NCBI GenBank assembly: GCA_945866505.1 | Contig: CAMBHH010000110.1 | Location: 1 to 11,432 of the forward strand | Direction: 5' to 3' | Length of the DNA: 11,432 nt | Origin: Flavobacterium psychrophilum | GTDB lineage: Bacteria; Bacteroidota; Bacteroidia; Flavobacteriales; Flavobacteriaceae | Position numbers and translations under genes: made by a program | The notes under the pieces: generated by a model | Told to the model about the DNA's origin: nothing | Seen by the model: the letters and a program-made list of their open reading frames with translations, nothing else | Database searches by the model: none | Shown: positions 1-6,092 of the stretch, one piece after another | Layout of the letters: each line of letters begins with the position of its first letter | Numbering within the stretch: position 1 is the first letter of the stretch

Positions 1-15
1 AAAAACAGAAAAATT

Positions 16-360
16 ATGCCAAGATCAGTAAATTCAGTTGCTAAGAGAGCAAGAAGAAAAAAGATAATGAAGCAAGCCAAAGGTTTCTTTGGTCGTCGTA
101 AAAACGTTTGGACAGTTGCAAAAAATGCGGTTGAGAAAGCAATGTGCTACGCTTACCGTGACAGAAAAGTGAACAAAAGAAATTTCCGCGCTTTGTGGAT
201 TCAACGTATCAACGCTGGAGCCAGATTAGAAGGAATGTCTTATTCACAATTCATCGGGAAATGCAAAGCTAACAACATCGAATTGAACCGTAAAGTTCTT
301 GCCGATTTAGCGATGAATCACCCAGTAGCTTTCAAAGCCATACTTAATAAAGTAAAATAA
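16..360 (+). CDS. rplT: 50S ribosomal protein L20
   Basis: Ribosomal protein L20 binds 23S rRNA early in assembly of the large subunit. The 114-residue product has the usual family length and is complete. It opens with [16 protein letters not shown], a basic N-terminal extension that in L20 threads into rRNA. The stretch from about residue 18 ([14 protein letters not shown]) and the block around residues 53-66 ([14 protein letters not shown]) are typical of the family. The start is the ATG at 16, preceded by an A-rich leader with no clear Shine-Dalgarno, as is normal in Bacteroidota. In most bacteria rplT follows infC and rpmI, which would lie just left of the window; that is inference. A strong terminator follows 39 bp after the stop, so this is probably the end of the operon. 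The identification is secure. Confidence 0.98.
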   Translation: MPRSVNSVAKRARRKKIMKQAKGFFGRRKNVWTVAKNAVEKAMCYAYRDRKVNKRNFRALWIQRINAGARLEGMSYSQFIGKCKANNIELNRKVLADLAMNHPVAFKAILNKVK

Positions 361-398
361 ACGTTTTATAAACTCAATTTAAGATTACTTACTTATAG

Positions 399-428
399 AA
401 AAATCCCAATCGAAAGATTGGGATTTTT
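399..428 (+). terminator. Intrinsic terminator of rplT, probably bidirectional
   Basis: A 10-bp perfect stem (402-411 with 416-425, AATCCCAATC) is closed by a GAAA tetraloop and extended by A-T pairs on both sides. It ends in a run of six T on the plus strand, right after rplT. On the minus strand the same hairpin is followed by a run of T, so it could also stop transcription arriving from the TonB receptor gene, which has no clearer hairpin of its own. The 430-581 stretch between this hairpin and the receptor stop codon holds nothing I recognise. Confidence 0.9.
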
Positions 429-581
429 TGTTAATGCAATTTTTGAGGTTCTTTGATTTTACTACTTTAAACAGGTTCTATAAATGGATACTATCATTTT
501 GAGATTAAATTAATTTTTAAAGAAAACATCATAAACAATATTTTAAGAAACGTTTTAAGCAAAATAGAATTAATCTTAAAA

Positions 582-2522
582 TTACAGCTTAAAGTTTAAC
601 CCCAATTTGAAATTTCTACCCAAAGTATTGTAACCCACATTTTCTACAAATTCTTCGTTCAGAATATTAGTTGCTGCGGCAAAAATGTTCAATTTATTTT
701 TTATCAATTCATAGTTCAAAAATGCATTTACCAATTGATAAGAACCTAAAACTACATTTTGAGTTCCAAACGTTTTTCCATCAAAGAACGCGTCATTCCT
801 ACCATCAACATATTGATAATTGAAGTTAAAAGCAGTCCTAAGGTTAATTTGATAATCCAAAGCCGAATTCACTTTATGTTTTGGAATCAATCGATCTAAG
901 GCTTTATCAACTTGCGTGAAAGAATAATTTGAAATCCATTTCAATTTGTCGGTCAAAGCATAAGTGATTTCGGTTTCAACCCCTTTGGCTTTATTTGTCC
1001 CATCGATATTAATGTATTTATAGGCCGAAGAAAACCCAATAAAATCAGTCTGTTCACGATAAAATCCTACCGCAGAAAAACGTAGTTTTTTATCTAGAAA
1101 ATTTGTTTCAAAACCAGTTTCAATGGTGGCGTTTTTTTCTGGAGTCAAATCAGAATTTCCATATGGAGAATACAATTGATACAAACTTGGCGTTACAAAA
1201 GCGGTGCTGTAAGAAGCCAAAACCTTCAACGGAAACGCTTTAAAATCATACGATGGGTTTAAGTTATAAACCAATTGATTTCCGTATTCGCTATGAATAT
1301 TCAAACGCGCTCCAGCATTGACATTTAACCCGAAATCCGAGGTAAAAACTCCATTAAAATACGGATCAATCATATTAAATTTAGTGCTTTCTTTAGCAAT
1401 ATTCCCGTACGGTGTTACACTATTCATATCGAAAAACTGATATTGAGCACCAGATACCAAAAACAAAGATGTAGAAAACTCATATTTGTTATAGGCATCA
1501 AAATTCACGCTTCTGGAGTCGTATTGAGAAAGGCCAACTGTCCCAGAATAACTTTCTAATTCATTATAAGAACGAGTTATTTTACTGAAACTAGAATTCA
1601 GAATAAATTGTCCATTGTCATATTTGTATTTTGGCATAAAACCAAAACGAAATTGTTCCGTTTTAGAATTATTCTGAAACACATCGTTTGTGCCCGTATT
1701 GTCAAAAACACCATCGTAATCATTGTTGATTTTGTCGAAATTTCCAAAGAAATCCAATATCATTTTCTCTGAAGCTTTATAACCCAATTTAGCCAAATAA
1801 TTGATTCTTGAAAAACGATCATATTCATATTTAAGACTTTCATTCGGCGGAGCAATTTGCGACATTCCATTAGTCTCCGTGCTGTTCAAGGAGGCAAAAT
1901 AATTCAATTTTTTCACGTTTCCATTCACCGAAAATCCTTGATTGAAATCTTCTAAATTTGTTTTTTTATCAGCAGCAGTATTGTTGGTTCCTGCATTAAA
2001 ATAGGCATTTCCCTGAATTTTCTTTTTACCGGATTTTTTCAAAGTAATATTGATTACTCCAGTTACAGCGCCAGTTCCGTACAAAGTACTGGCAGCACCT
2101 TTCATAATTTCGATACTTTCAACTTGATTTGTAGGTAGCAAACGTAAATCATATTCAAAACTAATTCCCGATGCATCGGTAACCGGAATTCCGTCGATAA
2201 GAATTAAGACTTGATTGCTTTTTCCGCCCCGAATGTAGTAGCCTAAATTTTTTCCGGCTACACTTTGACTACCATTAATTTCGACTCCCACAACCGAATT
2301 TAAGACAGCGGCAATGCTTTGTCCTTCTTTCTTTTTTAAGTCTTCAGAAGTGATTTTGGTAATTACTTTTCCTGATTTTTCTTTGGCTAAAGCAAATTTA
2401 GAATCAGAGATTACAACTTCATCCAAAGGAGTTGGTGAAGCGATACTGTCTTTTTGTTGCGCAAAAACACAGTTGGTCATCAGCACGAATAACGTACTGA
2501 TGCGAACGATTTTGTTGTTCAT
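582..2522 (-). CDS. btuB: TonB-dependent outer-membrane receptor, BtuB-like (cobalamin/corrinoid)
   Basis: The product is a 646-residue outer-membrane beta-barrel that would import corrinoids using TonB/ExbBD energy (E. coli BtuB is slightly over 600 residues). Residues 1-21 form a signal peptide ending VFA before QQKDS. A TonB box lies near residues 33-40 (LDEVVISD). The plug domain follows, with typical motifs (LIDGIPVTDASG and VESIEIMKGAASTLYG). The rest is barrel, ending in LGRNFKLGLNFKL. It lacks the N-terminal carboxypeptidase-regulatory-like domain of SusC-type receptors, which fits a small-cofactor receptor. Substrate is inferred mainly from the cobalamin riboswitch directly upstream and the divergent BtuFCD-like operon; the barrel alone does not fix it. 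The start is the ATG at 2522 behind an AT-rich leader. The receptor class is certain and the corrinoid substrate is likely. Confidence 0.93.
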   Translation of the reverse strand: MNNKIVRISTLFVLMTNCVFAQQKDSIASPTPLDEVVISDSKFALAKEKSGKVITKITSEDLKKKEGQSIAAVLNSVVGVEINGSQSVAGKNLGYYIRGGKSNQVLILIDGIPVTDASGISFEYDLRLLPTNQVESIEIMKGAASTLYGTGAVTGVINITLKKSGKKKIQGNAYFNAGTNNTAADKKTNLEDFNQGFSVNGNVKKLNYFASLNSTETNGMSQIAPPNESLKYEYDRFSRINYLAKLGYKASEKMILDFFGNFDKINNDYDGVFDNTGTNDVFQNNSKTEQFRFGFMPKYKYDNGQFILNSSFSKITRSYNELESYSGTVGLSQYDSRSVNFDAYNKYEFSTSLFLVSGAQYQFFDMNSVTPYGNIAKESTKFNMIDPYFNGVFTSDFGLNVNAGARLNIHSEYGNQLVYNLNPSYDFKAFPLKVLASYSTAFVTPSLYQLYSPYGNSDLTPEKNATIETGFETNFLDKKLRFSAVGFYREQTDFIGFSSAYKYINIDGTNKAKGVETEITYALTDKLKWISNYSFTQVDKALDRLIPKHKVNSALDYQINLRTAFNFNYQYVDGRNDAFFDGKTFGTQNVVLGSYQLVNAFLNYELIKNKLNIFAAATNILNEEFVENVGYNTLGRNFKLGLNFKL

Positions 2523-2545
2523 TTTAATAAAACATTTTTAATACT

Positions 2546-2594
2546 AAAAATGGGAGAAAAGCATAGAATGACCCATACCCAAACCTTTTTTCCC
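2546..2594 (-). promoter_or_regulatory. Candidate expression-platform hairpin between riboswitch and btuB
   Basis: Read on the minus strand, GGGAAAAAAG (2594-2585) can pair with CTTTTCTCCC (2561-2552) with one A-C mismatch. This closes a 23-nt loop and is followed at once by ATTTTT. The position, after the B12 box and before the btuB start at 2522, is where a cobalamin riboswitch normally has its terminator or sequestering hairpin. The stem is A/U-rich in the middle and the loop is long, so it is only a candidate. The loop contains GGGUA, complementary to UACCC in the aptamer core (2784-2788), whose CCC would otherwise pair with GGG at 2888-2886. That could be a switching contact, but it is only 5 bp. 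Confidence 0.4.
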
Positions 2595-2660
2595 GAAAGT
2601 TTGATACTCGATGTAATAGGCAGGTCTCCTGGCTTGCGTCTTGTTGTTGACCTTCTCATT

Positions 2661-2736
2661 CCTGATTAAGGATTAAGGATTTTTGATTAAGGATTTTTTT
2701 AATCCTAATTCTCAAATCACTAACTCCTAAATTTTT
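2661..2736. repeat. A/T-rich short-period repeat inside a 3' peripheral riboswitch loop
   Basis: On the plus strand GATTAAGG occurs at 2664-2671, 2671-2678 and 2685-2692, followed by a T run and a partial inverted copy (AATCCTAAT, 2701-2709) that can fold back on the third unit. The block sits between GAACAATGG (2737-2745) and CCTTCTCATTCC (2651-2662). On the RNA these are the CCAUUGUUC and GGAAUGAGAAGG sides of a conserved peripheral hairpin. It looks like a slippage-prone repeat grown inside a tolerated loop. No coding sequence is present. Confidence 0.75.
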
Positions 2737-2798
2737 GAACAATGGTTTTGTAGATAACAACAAGCTTGATAGCTTACAGTTGCGGGTACAGCTCAGGA

Positions 2799-2872
2799 TT
2801 TCTGATTTTTGATTTTTGATTTTAGAATTAAGATTTATTACAATCCGAAATCTCTAATCGATAATCTGCAGT
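2799..2872. repeat. A/T-rich 7-nt-period repeat inside the GGUGAAA hairpin loop of the riboswitch
   Basis: On the plus strand GATTTTT is repeated head to tail at 2804-2810 and 2811-2817, followed by GATTTTA at 2818-2824. Degenerate units then continue (AATTAAGATTT, AATCCGAAATC, AATCGATAATC). In related riboswitches the sequence between GGUGAAAG and CCUGA is only a few nucleotides; here it is about 75 nt. The flanking UCAGG/CCUGA stem still pairs. The composition resembles the 2661-2736 block, suggesting the same kind of element or process acted twice in one RNA. Confidence 0.75.
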
Positions 2873-2935
2873 CTTTCACCTGATTCCCTTTTAATGCTAT
2901 TTCGAAAAACAAAACAGCAACCTCAATACGGCAGC

Positions 2936-2943
2936 AAATGTAG
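2936..2943 (-). promoter_or_regulatory. Bacteroidota -7 element for the riboswitch-btuB transcript
   Basis: TACATTTG on the minus strand matches the Bacteroidota -7 consensus TAnnTTTG exactly. It lies just upstream of the riboswitch, so transcription would begin around 2929-2931, at the 5' edge of the aptamer. No good TTG -33 box is present at the expected distance, where the sequence is a T-rich stretch (about 2961-2970), so the -33 side is weak. The position is what makes the call convincing. Confidence 0.6.
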
Positions 2944-2970
2944 TTCTAAAATTTGAATAAAAAAATAAAA

Positions 2971-3002
2971 TTGATTTTTAAAACAGAATAAATATACCTT
3001 TG
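2971..3002 (+). promoter_or_regulatory. Bacteroidota promoter for the btuFCD-like operon
   Basis: TTG (2971-2973) and TACCTTTG (2995-3002) are separated by 21 nt, matching the housekeeping promoter form of this phylum. Transcription should start near 3009, leaving a leader of only about 15 nt before the ATG at 3024. Such a leader cannot hold a riboswitch. The -33 side lies back to back with the divergent btuB promoter. Confidence 0.65.
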
Positions 3003-3023
3003 CAACTCTTTCAAAAGTTTCTT

Positions 3024-4166
3024 ATGAAATCTATTAATCTACGAATAATTCTGTTTTTTTTTATAATCCCATTTTTTGGATGCAAACAAAACGACAGCAA
3101 TTCCAAAATTAATATTGCCAATTCGAAAAACGAAATTCGATATGCCAAAGGATTAGAAATCTACAAATACCAAGGCTTTTCCATACTAAAAATCACCAAT
3201 CCTTGGCCAGATGCCAAAGAAATTTTTACCTATATTCTCCAAGAAAAAAAAGGAATTATACCGGATAGTTTAAAGCAATTCACAGTTATTCAAATTCCCA
3301 TAAAATCGATTGTTGTGACTTCAACAACACACATTCCCGCATTGGAATTATTGGGAGTCGAAAATACGTTGGTTGGTTTCCCAAATACGGATTATATTTC
3401 TTCCGTTAGAACTAGAAAGCTAATTGACTCTGGAAAAGTTCGAGAAGTAGGAGTTAATGAAAATCTGAACACTGAAGTTTTAATCGATATGAAACCTGAT
3501 GTAATTGTTAGTTTTGGTTTGAACAATAGCAATCCAACCTTGGACAATCTTCAAAAAAGTGGTCTAAAAGTACTACTCAACGGCGATTGGACGGAACAAT
3601 CTCCCCTTGGAAAAGCCGAATGGATTAAATTTTTTGGCGCATTGTATGGATTAGATTCCAAGGCGGGTGCAATTTTTTCCAAGATTGAAAAGGTATACAA
3701 TACTACTTTGGCTTTAGCCCGAAAAGCAACAGCTAAACCTTCTGTTCTTTGTGGTGCAATATACCAAGAACAATGGTATGTTCCGCAAGGTGAAAGTTGG
3801 GCTTCGCTGTTTTTGAAAGACGCCCAATCCAATTATTTATGGGCAAATACCAAAGGAACCGGAAGTTTGGCAGTGCCGTTTGAAAGCATTTTGGAAAAAG
3901 CACAAAATGCCGATTTCTGGATTGCGCCAGGCGATTTTTCATCTTTGAAACAAATGAGTGATAGCAATCCGCATTACAATCAGTTTGCTTCATTTAAAAA
4001 TAAAAAAGTATATTCGTACGCCGTAAACAAAGGCGCGAAAGGAGGTATCATCTATTTCGAATGGTCTCCCACACGTCCAGACTGGGTTTTGAAAGATTTG
4101 ATTAAAATTTTTCATCCTGAATTATTGCCAAATCATAAACTTTTTTTCTTTCAGAAATTAGAATAA
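3024..4166 (+). CDS. btuF: ABC transporter substrate-binding lipoprotein, BtuF-like
   Basis: This is the periplasmic capture protein of a corrinoid ABC importer, anchored as a lipoprotein. Residues 1-20 form a lipoprotein signal peptide (basic start, then a hydrophobic stretch ending PFFGC), with the lipidated Cys at position 20. A cluster B / Periplasmic_binding_2 domain (FecB/BtuF type) runs from about residue 95 (KSIVVTSTTHIPALELLGV) to about 350, including PDVIVSF and the C-terminal lobe (NADFWIAPG). At 380 residues it is longer than E. coli BtuF (about 266). The extra part is mostly residues 21-94, which precede the recognisable lobe. I chose the ATG at 3024 rather than the upstream in-frame TTG at 3000, because that TTG overlaps the promoter -7 element and only the ATG gives a clean signal peptide. 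The gene ends 1 nt before the permease start. Substrate is inferred from context; heme or siderophore cannot be ruled out. Confidence 0.88.
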   Translation: MKSINLRIILFFFIIPFFGCKQNDSNSKINIANSKNEIRYAKGLEIYKYQGFSILKITNPWPDAKEIFTYILQEKKGIIPDSLKQFTVIQIPIKSIVVTSTTHIPALELLGVENTLVGFPNTDYISSVRTRKLIDSGKVREVGVNENLNTEVLIDMKPDVIVSFGLNNSNPTLDNLQKSGLKVLLNGDWTEQSPLGKAEWIKFFGALYGLDSKAGAIFSKIEKVYNTTLALARKATAKPSVLCGAIYQEQWYVPQGESWASLFLKDAQSNYLWANTKGTGSLAVPFESILEKAQNADFWIAPGDFSSLKQMSDSNPHYNQFASFKNKKVYSYAVNKGAKGGIIYFEWSPTRPDWVLKDLIKIFHPELLPNHKLFFFQKLE

Positions 4167-4167
4167 A

Positions 4168-5199
4168 TTGACCAACACCAACCGAAATATTGCTTTATTC
4201 TCCATTTTGACATTGTCATTGCTATTTACCTTGCTATTGAATATTTCTTTAGGTTCGGTTTCAATTCCAATAAAAGAAGTTTTCAATAGCCTGACTGGAG
4301 GAAGTTCAACCAAAGAAACTTGGGATTATATCATTATCAATTATAGATTACCAAAAGCTATTGCCGCAATTCTGGTTGGAATGGGATTATCCATAAGTGG
4401 ATTATTAATGCAAACTTTATTTCGAAATCCATTGGCTGGACCGGATGTTTTGGGATTAAGTTCTGGGGCAAGTTTAGGTGTCGCAACGATTGTTTTGGGT
4501 GCTGCTTTTTTGCCTAGTGGTTTGTCTTCTATTTTGCTTTCTTCTTATGGCATTGTTTTGGCTTCCAGTTTGGGCAGTTTCTTGGTTTTACTAGCGGTTT
4601 TAGTCGTATCTCAACGATTGCGCGATACAATGGCAATTTTAATTATCGGCTTGATGTTTGCGAGTTTAACTAGCGCCATTGTGGGAACACTAACATATTT
4701 CAGCACGGCCGAACAATTGCAAAAATTCACTTTTTGGTCCATGGGAAATCTGGGAAATTTGTCTTGGTCGTCGATTGTAATATTATGCGTTTGTGTGGCA
4801 ATAGGTTTGCTTTTAAGTCTTTTGAGTATCAAACCATTGAATGCTTTGCTTTTGGGAGAAAATTACGCCAGAAGTTTGGGAATGAATTACAAAAGAACCC
4901 GATTAATTATCATCTTTGCCACCAGTATTTTGGCTGGAAGTATCACGGCTTATGCCGGTCCAATTGCCTTTATTGGATTAGCCGTACCACATATTGCTAA
5001 GTTGGTTTTTCAAACCAGTGATCATACTATTTTATTCTGGAGCACCTTACTTTTGGGTGCAATAATTATGTTGGTTTGTGATAGTATGTCGCAGCTTCCA
5101 GGCAGCGATTTAACCTTGCCAATTAATGCTGTGACTTCCATTTTTGGGGCACCAATCGTGATTTGGCTGTTGATTCGAAAACGTAAAATGATGAACTAA
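4168..5199 (+). CDS. btuC: ABC transporter permease, FecCD/BtuC family
   Basis: This is the inner-membrane subunit, expected to form a dimer with about ten helices per subunit. Characteristic motifs are RLPKAIAAILVGMGLSISG near residues 56-74, then NPLAGPDVLGLSSGASLG. Later comes GPIAFIGLAVPHIAK, which in this family contacts the ATPase, and the C-terminal INAVTSIFGAPIVIWLL. At 343 residues it is close to family size. The start is a TTG at 4168. An in-frame TAG at 4159-4161 lies just upstream, the first transmembrane helix begins at about residue 8, and the next in-frame ATG would delete that helix and more. So the TTG, or a still rarer codon, must be used. Only 1 nt separates the BtuF-like stop from this start, and the stop overlaps the ATPase start, so translation is probably coupled. 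Confidence 0.93.
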   Translation: MTNTNRNIALFSILTLSLLFTLLLNISLGSVSIPIKEVFNSLTGGSSTKETWDYIIINYRLPKAIAAILVGMGLSISGLLMQTLFRNPLAGPDVLGLSSGASLGVATIVLGAAFLPSGLSSILLSSYGIVLASSLGSFLVLLAVLVVSQRLRDTMAILIIGLMFASLTSAIVGTLTYFSTAEQLQKFTFWSMGNLGNLSWSSIVILCVCVAIGLLLSLLSIKPLNALLLGENYARSLGMNYKRTRLIIIFATSILAGSITAYAGPIAFIGLAVPHIAKLVFQTSDHTILFWSTLLLGAIIMLVCDSMSQLPGSDLTLPINAVTSIFGAPIVIWLLIRKRKMMN

Positions 5200-5981
5200 T
5201 GGAAAACAAAATCATCTTACAATCATCAAATTTAAATATTGGTTATAGTGCTAAAAAAGCCAAGAATATAATTGCTTCGAATATTAATTTGTCTTTAGAA
5301 AAAGGAAAACTAATCGCTTTAATTGGTGCGAATGGTATTGGGAAATCAACGCTTTTAAGAACCTTAACTGGAATACAAAAACCTCTTTCTGGAACCGTTT
5401 TATTGAATGAAAAGAACATTCACGAACTTGATGCTTTAACCTTGGCACAAAATTTAAGTGTTGTTTTAACCGAGAAATTACCACCAAGTAATTTGACTGT
5501 TTGGGAACTTATTGCTTTGGGAAGACAACCGTATACGAATTGGATTGGAACGCTGACCGACAATGATAGTGCTAAAATTAATGAAGCCATTGAACTGACA
5601 CAAATTGGTCATTTGATATCCAAAAAACATTACGAAATTAGCGACGGACAATTACAAATTGTCTTGATTGCAAGAGCTTTGGCGCAGGATACGCCCTTAA
5701 TTATTTTAGACGAACCCACAACCCACTTAGATTTGCTGCACAAAGTGGTGCTTTTTAAACTTTTGAAAAGACTCACCCAAGAAATTGGAAAGTGTATTCT
5801 TTTTTCGACTCACGATATTGATATGGCGATACAATTGAGTGACGAAATGATTATTATGACTCCCGAAAACACGGTACAAGACCAGCCTTGTAATTTGATT
5901 ATGAAAGGAAGTTTCAACAACTTGTTCAAAGACGAACATATAGTTTTTGATAGTGAAAAAGGGAAGTTTGTGATTAGTTAA
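5199..5981 (+). CDS. btuD: ABC transporter ATPase, BtuD/FecE-like
   Basis: This cytoplasmic ATPase would drive the importer. The 260 residues carry Walker A GANGIGKST at 43-51, an ABC signature variant ISDGQLQ at 147-153, Walker B LIILDEPTTHLDL at 167-179 and the H-loop His at 205 (STHD). The signature has Asp where LSGGQ has its first Gly. The Q-loop region reads SVVLTEKLPP (87-96), with no obvious Gln at the usual place. I recall both variants from related Bacteroidota importers, so they need not mean loss of activity. The start ATG overlaps the permease stop by 1 nt (TAATG), indicating coupling. It is the last gene of the operon. The next gene converges on it across 111 bp (5982-6092), where I found no convincing terminator hairpin. 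Confidence 0.93.
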   Translation: MENKIILQSSNLNIGYSAKKAKNIIASNINLSLEKGKLIALIGANGIGKSTLLRTLTGIQKPLSGTVLLNEKNIHELDALTLAQNLSVVLTEKLPPSNLTVWELIALGRQPYTNWIGTLTDNDSAKINEAIELTQIGHLISKKHYEISDGQLQIVLIARALAQDTPLIILDEPTTHLDLLHKVVLFKLLKRLTQEIGKCILFSTHDIDMAIQLSDEMIIMTPENTVQDQPCNLIMKGSFNNLFKDEHIVFDSEKGKFVIS

Positions 5982-6092
5982 AATTCAATTGAATAGCCTC
6001 AAAAATAAATTTCGTGGCGTACTAACGCTTCAGAAACAGCAACAGACAAAAAGAAAAAAATCAGCTGTAAATCAAAATTATTTTTCTAGTTC

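Larger units (their letters stand above)
2611..2935 (-). promoter_or_regulatory. Cobalamin (AdoCbl-type) riboswitch with two expanded loops
   Basis: The 3' B12 box, AAGCCAGGAGACCUGCC, is exact at 2635-2619 on the minus strand. Further 5' come the other conserved blocks: CUGUACCCGCAACUGUAAGC (2791-2772) and GGGAAUCAGGUGAAAG (2888-2873). A GGUUGCUGUUUUG block (2922-2910) stands for the 5' strand of the central helix, and AGGU near 2924 can pair with ACCU of the B12 box. It would bind adenosylcobalamin or a related corrinoid in the nascent mRNA and repress the BtuB-like receptor downstream. At about 320 nt it is well above the usual length of roughly 200 nt. The excess lies in two loops filled with A/T repeats, annotated separately. 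The paired arms remain: UCAGG/CCUGA (2883-2879 with 2797-2793) and CUUGUUGUU/AACAACAAG (2764-2756 with 2648-2640). Identification is secure; the exact 5' edge is approximate. Confidence 0.95.

Noticed and set aside
2314..2541. Small plus-strand reading frame opposite the receptor N-terminus
   Set aside because: It is a shadow of the receptor gene, with no promoter and no recognisable protein features.
2663..2872. CRISPR-like array
   Set aside because: The units are 7-10 nt, degenerate and contiguous with no spacers, and they lie inside a riboswitch.
3000..3023. Upstream TTG start for the BtuF-like gene, adding eight residues
   Set aside because: It overlaps the -7 promoter element, so the codon would not be in the mRNA, and the ATG at 3024 gives a better signal peptide.
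3551..3993. Minus-strand reading frames inside the BtuF-like gene
   Set aside because: They overlap a well-supported gene, have atypical composition and no start context.
5982..6092. Terminator between the converging btuD-like and meaB genes
   Set aside because: The best pairing (ACAGC with GCTGT) has a loop of over 20 nt and only 5 bp, too weak to call.
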